Of a stretch of DNA of 64,000 nt, positions 1-12,779 are shown one piece after another. The DNA comes from Cristatella mucedo (Eukaryota; Bryozoa; Phylactolaemata; Cristatellidae), in contig WPIO01000006.1 in the NCBI GenBank assembly GCA_009760855.2, positions 494,001 to 558,000 of the forward strand, given 5' to 3'. The first letter of the stretch is position 1; the number at the start of each line of letters is the position of its first letter. The position numbers and the translations under genes were made by a program. Under the pieces are notes generated by a model, which saw only the letters and a program-made list of their open reading frames with translations, ran no database searches and was not told the DNA's origin.

Positions 1-469
1 CAGAAGTAGAACGTACTAGAAAGATTGCCAATGTCGTACACGGACCTGCGGACAGCTGCAGCCACATGCCTGGCATGGGCCAATCGTATCCGGCTGAACA
101 TGAGCACCGAGGCGGCCTGCCCCTCCCTGCCTATTCCGCATGCCGATTCTGGCAGGGCCCTCTTTCTGCTGCCTGTGCAGCTGTTCCCTGGGATGCTAGG
201 AGGTCTAGGGTAGCCCCTTGTGATGACATTGCACGGCACTGGTGCTGCACATCCTAGCACCACACTCTGGTCAGGTGGTGGGTTTAATTGTTCGCTGGCT
301 CGTTCAATTGCAGGATACTCCAAGTGTCGAATCAAGTGTCTGCATGCAGCAAAGCGACAAGCGAAAATAAAAAGCACACAGCTGAACCGCTAGTCCGATC
401 GTTCGGCACTAAATACCCCTAGGGATGCATGGTGCGCAAACGTAAATGTAAGGGAAACCGCCAAGATAA

Positions 470-556
470 AAACGCGTCGGGCTGCGTCGGGTATCGATTG
501 AACCTGTGACCTTGGCAAAGTAAGGCAACCGGGAAGCCATCCAACACACTCATCTC
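470..556 (-). repeat. possible tRNA-like (SINE-type) fragment
   Basis: On the minus strand this stretch has a B-box-like core, GGTTCAATCGATACC, preceded by GGTCACA, in the arrangement seen in the tRNA-like heads of the window's SINEs. The A-box region is poorly preserved and no cloverleaf can be closed, so it is not a working tRNA gene. It could be a degraded member of a third SINE family or a chance match. Nothing else was recognised in positions 1-587. Confidence 0.3.
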
Positions 557-587
557 GACGGCCAAGGACAAGGAGCTGCCAGCTTAC

Positions 588-1016
588 CAGAGTAGCGCAG
601 AAGAAATCTGTTCCTGTCCTGCGGCTGCCCAGCAAAGTCGGCCGCTTCCGTATCTGGGTTTAGGGTGAAGGTCACGCTGAGCCGGCTGTAGCTGGTCGGG
701 TGATGCCGATTAAGGCAGCCTGTTGCTGGGGCCGCGGCCGGCTGAGCTGGTTCGGCGATCTGGTCGGCAGTGGCAGAGCAGAGCCGAGTGACCGGACGCC
801 CGCCGGTCGGGGCCACCTCCAGCTTGCTCGTCGCACTGTCGACCACAACGTCGAGAAGCAGCAGCTCGATGGAGGCGTAGTTCTGCGTCGCCAGAATGCA
901 CGAGCAGCGCAGGCGGCCGCCCTTGGCCGCCTGCGCTGCCGGATATGACGAACTGCGAATGTAGCCACGAAACAGGGTCTGGCTCACGTTGGCGCATATG
1001 TCGCTGACCTCTGACG
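588..1016 (-). CDS. internal exon, CUB-like extracellular domain (gene B)
   Basis: This 429-bp minus-strand exon has no stop in the chosen frame. The acceptor is GTAG at 1018-1017 and the donor is G|GTAAGC just after 588, giving a phase 1-1 exon of about 143 residues. The translation begins SEVSDICANVSQTLFRGYIR and ends in a hydrophobic strand and FLLRYSG. This follows the CUB order: Cys, G-x-I-x-S-x-x-YP, a later Cys pair (here CSC), a long beta-rich core, and a closing L-x-V-x-F ... F-x-L-R-Y-S. CUB domains mediate extracellular protein or sugar binding. The nearest confident upstream exon is the SUEL lectin exon at 6430-6771, in matching phase. The next exon lies outside the window. The exon call is firm; the CUB assignment is by pattern only. 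A second possible acceptor at 1035-1034 would give phase 2 and break the symmetry. Confidence 0.68.
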
Positions 1017-1426
1017 CTACAGCGAACAAATCGCTGCAACGCGTGACGAACGAACCACCGATAGTTCCTCAGCCCGGAAGCAGGCACGGCCTGCTCCGAC
1101 AAAGCAGCCGCCTGGCAAGAGGGTTTCCGGCTGCAAGGCTTGAGCGGCGGTGTGAAAGCAGCAGTGTGAAAGCAGCAGCAGCACCCACGGTGGCAGGCAG
1201 ACTGAGTCACTGGCTCAGGGTGGGCAATCTGCAGCAATCAGCCTGAGTGTGCCATTCATTTGGGCCTAGTTACAGCCTAAGTAAACCCTTCCTGTCTGCC
1301 GAGCAGGCCCCTTGGCGGCCTGGCAATGGCCGGGTCTGCACATAGCCCATGGTGCTACTGCCCACATGCAGGTTGTGCACACTCACGGCTATCTCGCTCA
1401 GGTGCACGCATCCGCACACGCACATA

Positions 1427-1431
1427 CATGT

Positions 1432-1475
<44 letters not shown>

Positions 1476-1575
1476 AACTTACACAGAAACATACCCACTC
1501 GGCTTACACAGAGAGACACGCAAACATCCACTCGGCTTACACACACATATAGACACACACAGACACAAACACAGA

Positions 1576-1640
<65 letters not shown>
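1427..1640. repeat. two (AC)n microsatellites
   Basis: Two long pure AC tracts, about 1433-1472 and 1577-1639, are separated by an AC-rich spacer in which ACTCGGCTTACACA occurs twice (around 1497 and 1532). They lie in the presumed intron between the gene B exons. Open frames here are only repeat translations. The flanks 1040-1426 and 1641-1730 hold nothing else I recognise. Confidence 0.95.
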
Positions 1641-1736
1641 CGAGCACAGACAGGAGCAGCAACACGTTTACTCTAGTTTTCTTTGTTGCTGTTGGCTGTA
1701 ATTGAATATGATTACTATACTAGCCCAGAGATCTAC

Positions 1737-1856
1737 AGGTGGTCGGCGGCTGGAGCCAGACAGACATGGGGCAGGTCACAATGTTGAGAAAGTCTTCTCT
1801 TTCGATCCCGGTGATGTGAGCAATCAGAAACTCGTTGAAACTTGGGTGGCAGGCTA
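1737..1856 (-). CDS. possible short phase 1-1 exon of gene B
   Basis: After a minus-strand acceptor TACTCAG (AG at 1858-1857), a 120-bp frame reads ACHPSFNEFLIAHITGIERE and runs on to a Cys-Pro and a Trp before PPTT. A GT at 1736-1735 (GTAGAT, a weak donor) would make the exon phase 1-1, like the confident exons on either side. It also lies between the SUEL and CUB-like exons in transcription order. I do not recognise a domain. The weak donor and short length mean this could be a chance open frame. Confidence 0.33.
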
Positions 1857-2179
1857 CTGAGTACATCGATACAAATGCAAGAGCTTATTAATTCGGCCCT
1901 CTGTAGTTGCTGTGTCACTGCTACCTCATATCGGGCATGCCACGAATAAGACTTTGCAAACACTACACGGAGATAGATGCAGGGGCGTCCAAGTCCAGTT
2001 CCAATTCGGAGGTCCAGTTCCAATCTTCGGATCTGGCAAAGGCTCTTGGAGGATCGTGTCCCAAGCACTTTATTTTACCGACCTCCCCTCTCAAATGCTG
2101 ATGATACTTGTATACAGGTATCAAGGTCGAGCCGTTGGAAGTACCAGCCGGCTGGCTAGTGCAGTTTAACCCCCATATG

Positions 2180-2245
2180 AAAAAAGCTTCTGAGATTTAA
2201 GTTCTCTGAGAGCTCTATATACAAATGCATTGTTAGCATTAATAT
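2180..2245 (+). mobile_element. LINE-A/SINE-A type 3' tail fragment
   Basis: The segment carries the GAGATTTAAGTTCTCTGAGAG loop region and a following ATA/ATT-rich end, matching the common tail of LINE-A and SINE-A. Nothing of the body of either element is visible upstream, so it is a very short 5'-truncated insertion. Confidence 0.45.
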
Positions 2246-2249
2246 TATT

Positions 2250-4080
2250 GTAACTATATGGATAGGAAAAATATTATGCACCACCAAGCTCCAAGAAAGC
2301 TCAGCCCGACAAATTAGCCAGCAAGTAGCAGAGCATCATCACCATCTCTCAGCCGGCAAATGTAATGTCGGCAAATTCTGACTTGACACTGGCTTACCTA
2401 GCAGACCCACCAACCACCCCTGCCCCCCTCCAGCCCATCGGAGGGGAGATGAGTGAGGCTTTGTTTTCTTCCCCCATCTCTCCCTGCCGTCTTGCTCCTT
2501 GAAGTTGTTAGAAATGACTGGTGGAGAGAGACCCACTGACCAGTGGGCCCGGCCCAGCAGAGAAAAGTGATCGAATGTCAAGGTAGTTGCCATCACTTCA
2601 GCAACACGAGACTTAATCTGGTTACCCAACACTAGTGAGTCCGATTTGGCACAACAGTCGTGGCAGGTTCTCGGACCTACTAGCGAGTTTGGAAGGACAA
2701 AATTGCAGCACACGGTGTCAAGTACTACATGCCTGCCACACCAATGTCCTGCTGAGAATTGTTTGGCAGCACGGCAAAGCCTGGCTAAGTGCTAGCAGCC
2801 TGGTCTACCCGGCAGGTCCAACCCCAGGAAGGTTTGGTCTAGTTCAGCTTGGTTCAGCAAGCACACGCAGCCGGCTTGCTCTCACGTGTGTGTGTGTGTG
2901 TGTGTGTGCCACAAGCAAGGAGCGTGAGACAGGAGCCCAGCACGATATGTCAGCTTTCCTACACGAAGAGTCAGAAGTAAGTTAAAGCGAAGAGCACCAG
3001 GTGCAAGCCCAGATGTTCAGTTGTTTACTAGCCACACTTGTGGGAAGGGGGAAAAAGCCTCAGCTAAACGAGGTTGTTGGCTTGCTGGCTCACAACCTAC
3101 AGTGTCAGTCCTTCGTCTTTTTTTAATACTTACACAATGCTTGGTCGACACCCAACCGCTATGAGTTATTTATAGCATATTGGATCCCAACAAAGCTGTG
3201 GTAGGAGAGTCCCACCTACCTCAGCCTGAAAGCCAACACAGTAAACTGCAGGCAGGTTTTTTGCATGAGCTCTCTCGTGATTGGTTGCTGGCTGCAGGGC
3301 CTAGAAGGTCAGTGCTGCCTCACAGGCACTGGATGATTGTGGCCACTTGGACAAGAGGGCACCTCCAGCCAACCAATGATGCAGAGACAATAGATTCCTG
3401 ATCTAAGGCAACGAAGTTAAGGCACACTCAATGCACAATGCCGATGGCATGAATCGCCACACTCGGGGCGAGAACAGCTGTGCTGTATATGTGTGTGCTT
3501 GCTGGAAGCAGCCAAATCAAGGCAGCTCATTAAGGCATACCACCAGCACCAGCCCACTGCACTGGGCTGCCTCTGATGCAATGCTAGCTGTTGATGCAAT
3601 GCTAGCTAGCCATAGGCTAGCAGCACCGGCTTACTTAATGTTACTTGTGCCTGCCGGGCCATGGCCCACCCACCCTGATAATAATAACCCCAAGTAGATC
3701 TAGCACCTGCTGCACCGCCATAGCAGCTCCTCCAGGTCGCAGCAGCACCAGTGTTCCTGTCACAGTCGGTCTCTTCACAGGCAAGTGTGGCGGGCATGCC
3801 AACGTATGCACAAACACTAACATGCGCGCACACACTGTTACACAGTGTTAAAACATACACAGACACAGACACACACACACACACACACACGTACACACAC
3901 GTACACACACGCACACACGTGTACGCACACGCACATTAATTAAGAAAGCAGGACTAATCCAAGAGAACTTGAGTAGCTTCCACCAAGTCTCATGTCTACC
4001 GTTGCAACCATGACCTGAGCGTTCAACCAGACCCTGGAACAAGTTTCGGCTGAACGAGACCAGCTCAACTCATAAATTGA
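2250..4080. other. presumed intronic DNA of gene B, no gene recognised
   Basis: About 1.8 kb without a recognisable exon or transposon body. It contains a short (GT)n tract near 2886-2908 and an AC-rich tract at 3860-3935 interrupted by CGTACAC motifs. Minus-strand frames at 2339-2713 and 3606-3914 lack domain signatures; the second is repeat translation. Confidence 0.6.
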
Positions 4081-4083
4081 AAC

Positions 4084-5560
4084 CTCAAACCTAGCAAGTA
4101 AGTTCCAGTCTGGATTTAGAACTAATCATTCCACAGAGTCAGCATTGCTTAAGGTGCATAACGACCTGCACTGAAATGATGACTTGGGTAAAATATCTTA
4201 GCTTATTTTGCTTGACCTTTCGGCAGTGTTCGATACCATTAATCACGGAGTCCTTCGTAGTGCCTCTCAGCTTGCATGGGCATCACTAGCAGCACATTAT
4301 AATGGGTCAGGTCTCATCTCAGAGAAAGAGACTCCAGAGTATTGATGCGAACAGACAAAGGTCGTCCGAAGAACCACTGAACTACTGGGTACCTCTGGGC
4401 TCCATGCTCGGTCCACTCAAACTCTCCCTCTTGCTGATGTCAATGCCAAGCTCAAGCTAGGCTTTCACTTCTATGCAGATGAAAATCAGTTACAACTTTG
4501 CTTTGCTCCCTTTCAGCCATCCAGCACACCGAATTCTCTCACCTCCCTGCATGTATTGCTGACAATCACACGTGGATTGCAGCAAATTTTCTCAAATTAA
4601 ATGACAATAAGACCAAGTTACTACTTATGTATGGGAAAATCAAGTGCACCTCAGAAACTGGACAGATATTTACTCAGAATCGCCTCCACTAGCATATCGC
4701 CTGTTGCATCTGCACAAAATCTAGGTGTCTTGTTCCACAGTGACCTTTTACTAGATGACTGCATCAGCTTCACAGTTAAGTCTACCTACTTTCAACTTTA
4801 AGCTGCCTAACATTACTAAAATTTGGGCTTGCTTAGACAAGCATGCTACATCCAAATAGGTCCATGCATTTGCAACATCCTGCCTTGACTTATACAACTC
4901 GCTGCTTGCTGGTCTAATAGTAATGCAATCAGGCTCTTGCAGTTGGTGCAAAACTGAAGCTAGGCTTGTCTGTCGTGAGCATCGAAGTTGCCGCATTACA
5001 TAACTTCTTGCCGACCTGCACTGGCTCGCAATCAAGCACAGTCTGGACTTCAAGGTTCTGTCACTTACTTGTAGGTCCCTTCATTCTCTGGCTCCAGCCT
5101 TGCTATCAGGACTACTCCCCAACCAGTTTAAGCACTGGCTTTTCTGAATGCAATCGTTTAGCTGTACCTCGTACGAACCTCAAAATCTTCTTTGGAGACC
5201 GTGCCTTAAGTTCATATGCTCCCAAAGCCTGGAACTCACTCTTGACTGACGTCACGACATCTTATGACTTGACGTCATATAAAAAAGAAGCTTACAACAC
5301 ACCTGTTTGTTACAGCATTCAGCAGGTCCTTGTGGTTCGTCCTTTGAGTTCGTATGCCTGCTGATAGTGTGCCTGCTGCTACTAACCATATCTACATGTT
5401 GACCTGTGCATGTCACACCTAACAATGGTTTGCTTGATGACATTTCGAATGGTACCACTAACCATTTGGTCATACTTTCTCTACAGCATCTATAAAGAGA
5501 CTAGAAAGAGATTCAGTTCTCTGAGGGTGCAATACAAATGTATTATTATTTTGCATGGGT
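4084..5560 (+). mobile_element. LINE-A copy, decayed reverse transcriptase to 3' end
   Basis: A plus-strand L2/CR1-like retrotransposon fragment. It can be followed by similarity to other copies in the window: the KFQSGF..NHSTESALL region at its start, a LDLSAVFDT motif near 4214, an FHFYADE segment near 4470, the carboxy-terminal region with APKAWNSLLTD near 5215, and the 3' stem-loop tail near 5495-5545 ending in ATTATTATT. Stops and frameshifts interrupt it throughout. Unlike the copies at 46, 54 and 58 kb it keeps the Asp of the LDLS motif. Confidence 0.8.
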
Positions 5561-5760
5561 GTGTACATGTGTGTACATGTGTGTGTTATGAGTGTTTCTG
5601 TCTATGTGGTGGTGCACTCACATGGATGTTTGTGTGAGTGTATGTGATTGTGTATTTGTGCGTGCCCAGGCATGCAGGTGTACAAGTGTGCACATGTGAG
5701 CCTATGAATTTTGGAGTGAGAGAGAGAGAGAGAGGGAGAGGGAGGGTGGTGGTGAGTGGG
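5560..5760. repeat. TG-rich and GA-rich simple sequence
   Basis: Imperfect TG dinucleotide runs (about 5560-5700) are followed by a short (GA)n tract (5718-5742). They are low complexity, with no coding signal. Confidence 0.8.
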
Positions 5761-5831
5761 GAAAGAGCAGCTGCTGCCATCAGTTCTAGGGAAGGTCCAG
5801 TGAAACCTGAGATTGTGAGCTCCGATGAACA

Positions 5832-5869
5832 GTAGCAGTAGCAGCAGCAGCAGCTGCTGCTGCTGCTAT
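5832..5869. repeat. CAG/CTG inverted trinucleotide hairpin
   Basis: A run of AGC units turns directly into a run of TGC units, so the strand is self-complementary across the centre at AGCAGCTGCTGC. It would fold into a compact hairpin. It is unlikely to be coding. Confidence 0.8.
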
Positions 5870-6045
5870 CGGTGCACGGCTCACTTAGTGCATGGATGTG
5901 GTACTCAGCTTGCAGAGAGTCAGGCTGGCCGCTTTAACGACAGCAGACTTTCGGTTTGCCAATTCCCAGTTATCCATCTGGTATGCTAGCCAGCAGCCAG
6001 CTGGTCTGCCTGCTGGCTGCTACTTGAATGGGCTTAGCAAACACG

Positions 6046-6280
6046 GTTTGGGCTCAGGATTAAGTTAGCTCTGTCGGTCACAACAAATAACGTCATGGCT
6101 GGTCTCAGCTGGACAGAGCCAACCAAACAGTGCTGGGGGGGGGGGAGGTGGCATCGGCTGGCCTTAGTTTGGGCTCAGGATTAAGTTAGCTCGTCGGTCC
6201 CAACAAAAAACTTCATGCCAGGTCTCAGCTGGACAGAGCCAAACAGTGCCGGGGGAGTGGCATCGGCTGGTCTTAGCAAG
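6046..6280. repeat. two-copy tandem duplication, period about 121 bp
   Basis: The motif GTTTGGGCTCAGGATTAAGT starts at 6046 and again at 6167. The following sequence (GGTCTCAGCTGGACAGAGCC, then a G-run and GGCATCGGCTGG) repeats with a few mismatches and a different G-run length. It is a local tandem duplication just downstream of the lectin exon. Confidence 0.85.
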
Positions 6281-6429
6281 GTCTACTGCCAAGCTAGCTG
6301 GCTGCCGTTTGTTGGCTGGCAACAGGAGGACAGTGGATCAAGCCAGCCAGGCTAGGTGCTGGGCAGCTCGGGTGGGGGGGGAGGGGCAGGTCTGTCGGGC
6401 CTCGGTTGTGGTGGTAGCAGCTCAATTAC

Positions 6430-6771
6430 CATCGATGCAAATGTAGCTGACTTCCAGGAAGTCGTCCACGCCGTGGCCGAACTGCTCACCGCACGGCACC
6501 ATCGTCAGGTTGCTGGGGCTGACGATGCCAACGCACGAGCTGTGGCCCGAGCATCGGCGCACCAACGAGTGGAAGTCGTCGTCCTGCTCGCTGTATGCAC
6601 GCTGGCACCTCTGCTCGCCGATGCCGGCCGTCGGGCGGCCGGCAGTGTCGAGGCCATCGTGCCCGGCGGAGTGCAGGCCGCTGACCAGCGTAGCAGCCTC
6701 CACGCTTATGAGCTGGCCTTCTCGACACTGCAGGTGCAGCGCGCTGCGCACCTTGGCTCGCCTTTGCACAC
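6430..6771 (-). CDS. exon encoding a SUEL-type (rhamnose-binding-like) lectin domain (gene B)
   Basis: A 342-bp minus-strand exon. The acceptor follows a pyrimidine-rich tract ending TTCTCTGTGCAG and the donor is G|GTAATT after 6430. It is phase 1-1 and encodes about 113 residues. The translation has the SUEL/Gal-lectin order: LHLQCREGQLISVEAA at the start, Cys near the middle (QRC), HSLVRRCSGHSSC, then PSNLTMVPCGEQFG and the closing FLEVSYIC. In this family (sea urchin egg lectin, latrophilin, EVA-1, fish egg lectins) these Cys residues are disulphide-bonded and the fold binds rhamnose or galactose, or acts as an adhesion module. The usual YGR loop is not obvious, so sugar binding is uncertain. 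The gene B CUB-like exon lies downstream in the same phase. The first exon and signal peptide were not found. Confidence 0.8.
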
Positions 6772-8955
<2,184 letters not shown>

Positions 8956-8959
8956 CTTC

Positions 8960-9465
8960 AACATTATGTTGCTCACTTTCAGATCCCTTCATTCTTTGGC
9001 TCCAGCCTACCTATAAAATCTAATGCCTCACCAGGCTAAACATCGTACCACCTGCTTATCGGAATCTAACTGCTTACCTATACCTCATACAAACCTAAAA
9101 TCTTTTGGAGACCATGCCTTTATTTCGTATGCTCCCAAAGCCTGGAACTCACTCCTGACTTGTGTCACATCCCCTGACTTGACCACATTTAAAAAGAAAT
9201 TAAAAACGCACCTATTAATGACAGCATTTAGTGGGTCCCTGTGAGTAGTCCCTTATGTGCTTATGCATGCTGACACTGTGCATGCTGCCACTAACCAAAC
9301 TTGCATGCTGACCCTGTGCATGTTGCCCCTAACCATGTTATTCATGTTGTTTATCAAGCATGACACCACTCACCATTCGATCGTGCTTCATTTGCAGCAA
9401 ATGCAAAGCGCCAAGAAAGAGATTGAGTTCTCTGAGGGTGCTTTATTAAGTGTATTATTACCATT
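8960..9465 (+). mobile_element. LINE-A copy, 3' end only
   Basis: A 5'-truncated plus-strand copy starting in the segment before SLHSLAPAY. It continues through the NLKSFGDHAF and APKAWNSLLT motifs of the carboxy terminus to the stem-loop tail near 9410-9450 and ATTATTACC. The frame is open for about 73 residues near 9023-9241. Confidence 0.8.
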
Positions 9466-9504
9466 TTTTCTCGTGACCATACTAATTGATTCTAGGACTG
9501 AAGG

Positions 9505-9590
9505 TCTGGCAGGTTTGGACCAGTGGTTAACGTGCTCATCTCTAACTAGGTCAGGTGAATGCATTTGGCGACCAAGGTCACGGGCTTACA

Positions 9591-9621
<31 letters not shown>

Positions 9622-9690
9622 GCGCGCACACACGCGCACACATACACGCGCACACATACACGCGCACACATACACACACACACACATATA
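9505..9690 (+). repeat. SINE-A head fragment followed by AC/GCGC repeats
   Basis: The tRNA-like head GGTTTGGACCAGTGGTTAAC matches SINE-A, with the insert GTCAGGTGAATGCATTTGG also seen in the copy at 15310-15445. After CCAAGGTCACGGGCT the element is replaced by an AC-rich microsatellite with GCGC interruptions (9590-9690). The tail is missing. Confidence 0.5.
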
Positions 9691-10305
9691 TAAAGCAGCA
9701 TGTGATCTGAGGATCCTAGCTAGCCATGCAGCAGGCTGACATGTCAGTAGCAGGGCAGGATAAATGCACCCAGTAGCAGCAGATAACAGATTGTCAGGCT
9801 ATATAAGAGCATTAGGGAAGCAGCAGCCACAGAGGCATATGTGGCCTCAGCAGAAGTAGCAGAGGCAGCAGTAGCAGTGGCAGTAGCCGCAAAAATGATA
9901 GCAGCAGCAAATATGGTAGCAGCAGCAGCAGACGAGGAAACACCAGCGTTACTTAACACATATCAGCATTAGAGCCAGCAGCTGGAGCCAGCATGTGCAG
10001 CAGCAGCAACAGATGAAAGGAGGCAGTACGATCGATCACGACAGGAAGCAGCAGCAACGGTAGCAAGCAGCTCAATCCACGGTTGCCTGGCCACTCAGGT
10101 ATCTGGAGCCTCTGCTTTGGAAGTCGCTATGGAGGTGAGACCTTGCAGCACTAAAATTCTGCGTGAAATCCGGTCAATGGGCACACATTTCACAGCATAT
10201 TTTCCAAGCCTAGGTCAGTCCTTACTGAACGCATAGCCTCGACAATTCGTCTGGGCAGTAGAGGAGAGCTGCAACATGGTGAGTGTCTGGGACCTAAGGC
10301 TTCAG
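9691..10305. other. AGC/GTA-rich imperfect trinucleotide region
   Basis: About 600 bp with no gene, dominated between 9820 and 10060 by irregular AGCAGC, GTAGC and CAGCAG units. A minus-strand Ala-rich frame over 9744-9959 is a repeat translation. Confidence 0.5.
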
Positions 10306-11165
10306 CTATAATAATAATAATAATAATAATTCACTTGATAAAGCACCCTCAGAGAACTTAATCTCTCTAAGCGCTTTACATTTGCTGTAAAGTGAAATGC
10401 AATTGAAAGGTAAGTAAAATCATACATGAAAAAACAAACGAAATGAATAATATGATTAGGGGTGACATGCACAGGGTCAGCATGCAAATGTGGTTAGTGG
10501 CAGCATGCACAATGTCAGCACGCATAAGCACATCAAGGACGAATCACAGGGACCCTCTAAATGCTGTCCTAAATCGGTGTGTTTTTAGGTTCCTTTTAAA
10601 TGTGGTCAGGTCAGGGGATGTTCTGACGCAGGTCGGGAGAGAGTTCCAGGCTTTGGGAGCATACCAACTAAATGCACGGTCTCCAAAGGATTTAAGGTTT
10701 GTATGAGGTATTTCTAGACTGTTGGATTCCGAAAAGCGGGTGGTACGATGCTTAGCCTGATGGGGTAGTATATCTGACAGATAGGCTGGAGCCATAGAAT
10801 GAAGGGACCTAAAAGTGAGGGACAAAACCTTGAAGTCAATCCGTTGCTTGACTGGTAGCCAGTGCAGGTCGGCGAGAAGTGGAGTAATGTGGCAACTGCG
10901 ATGCTCACGACAGACAAGCCTAGCTGCAGAGTTTTGCACCAGCTGCAATCGCCTGATCGCACATGCTGGTAGGCCAGTGAGCAGTGAGTTGCAGAAGTCG
11001 AGACGAGATGTCACGAATGCATGGACCAACTTGGACGTTGTATTTTTATCTAAACAGGCCCGAATTTTAGCAATGTTATGAAGCTGAAAATAGGCGGATT
11101 TGACTGTGGAGCTGATGTGGTCGTCTAACGAGAGGTCGCTTTGGAATATGACACCTAGATTTCGC
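10306..11165 (-). mobile_element. LINE-A copy, well-preserved carboxy terminus
   Basis: A minus-strand 5'-truncated copy. Its (ATT)n end lies at 10306-10330, the stem-loop next to it, and the coding part is open for about 160 residues (10544-11029). The coding part carries FVTSRLDFCNSLLTGLP, LHWLPVKQRIDFK and APKAWNSLPT, the hallmark carboxy-terminal region of L2/CR1-type ORF2 proteins. It ends abruptly near 11165 at the segment equivalent to GVIFQSD. It is one of the least mutated copies here. Confidence 0.88.
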
Positions 11166-11569
11166 TAGGAGTGATCCGTTGAATCCCAAGCCTGAGGCCT
11201 GCTTTTGACAGTTTGCCCAATTGCGACTGGCAGCCGATGGTGTCGGCTGCTGACCAGTGCCAGGAACTGGGGGAGGGAGAACTTGCAGATAGTGGGGATC
11301 GTTGACAAGCCTACCAGTATCCTTCAGCCAGTGTGTGCCATCAACCATACCCTAGCCATTAGTGGCTAAGGTATGGTTGGGTGCTCTCTCGGCCACAGCA
11401 GGCATGATGCTGACTCAGGTACATTAGCAGCTCAGCTAGCCCGGTGAGGGGGTAACAATAGAAAGCAAATGATTTGTTTTGCACCATGAATAGAGGCTGC
11501 TACTAAGGCTAGTGTCATCTGCACTGGCTGCTGTTCAGGAACATACCGACAGCGAGTGAGAGACAAACA
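11166..11569. other. no gene recognised
   Basis: A short unassigned stretch between a LINE-A copy and a GA microsatellite. No exon borders or transposon motifs were supported. Confidence 0.4.
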
Positions 11570-11816
<247 letters not shown>

Positions 11817-12779
11817 TTGGGGAGAGTAATCCTTGGCTAAAAATACCTCTTGCCCTCCTGCTTGTAGGGCGGTCAGCAGGATGGTATCGGACAAGCACCA
11901 GCTACCCGTGGCTGTGCTTGCCTCGACATACCAAAGAAGCTCTGAGGGCAGTGTGAGATAAGAAGAGGCTAGCTAATCTCCAGCAGCAGGCCAGTCCGCC
12001 AGGTGGGTGGGTGGTCGAGAGGGGGGTTGGCCAGGTGGATGGATAGAGGCCTGCAACCTGCGACTGGGACTAGGGCTCCCTGGTCTTGCTCGGACTATTG
12101 GCATGATCTGATCTGCTTGGCCACAATTTAGCGCCGGTCCAAGTGCTGAGAAGTGAGGGGAGAGAAAGAGAGCGAATTCTTTCCCGGCGGCTGGCAGTAC
12201 GTCGTAGCTATCACAAACGGCAGACAGCGAATATTCATTTGCGGATGCTCGGATGGTTGACTGGCTGAGCAAGCATGGGTGCTTCTGCCAGGCTCCGGGT
12301 CGGCACCTTTGAAGTTTCGAGCCCGGCAGCAGTGCAGCTAGCTGCTACTATCTGGCTTCCGGAAAGCCGGCCATAGATGTCGGGACTTATGAAGAGATCA
12401 TCCTCGAAACCCGAGTGCAGCTGGTCGACCAAACAATGCCAAGAACTGAAGCTATTGAGTAATGACATACGGCGCCCAACAAGAAAGTGGGACCGATGCA
12501 GCTGCAGACCGCAGATGGGATCGTATCGCGTGGGGTCTCAGAATGGCAGCGGCAAAATCGCTCTGAAATCACCGACGGCTCCACGAGCTGGCGCTAAGGG
12601 AACAACTCTCGCAGGGGGGCACCATAGAATTTCTTTAGGATTGATGTAAATACGGCGGTACGCTGCGGAATATCAAAAGACAATCACAGAGGTATGCTCG
12701 AGGCGTAAGGCCACGAAGTCCGGTTTTTCATCGCGAACGAACTGGCAATGTCAGCTGAGAACGCATGCAGATTAGCGAA
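11817..12779. other. low-copy sequence, no gene recognised
   Basis: No transposon similarity seen. Open frames at 12235-12468 and 12387-12584 on the minus strand and 12377-12649 on the plus strand overlap one another without a recognisable domain or clear splice borders. Confidence 0.4.

Noticed and set aside
1270-1701. Long frames rich in Thr-His or Val-Cys across AC repeats
   Set aside because: They are translations of (AC)n in different frames; all such frames in the window (for example 15076-15355) were discarded.
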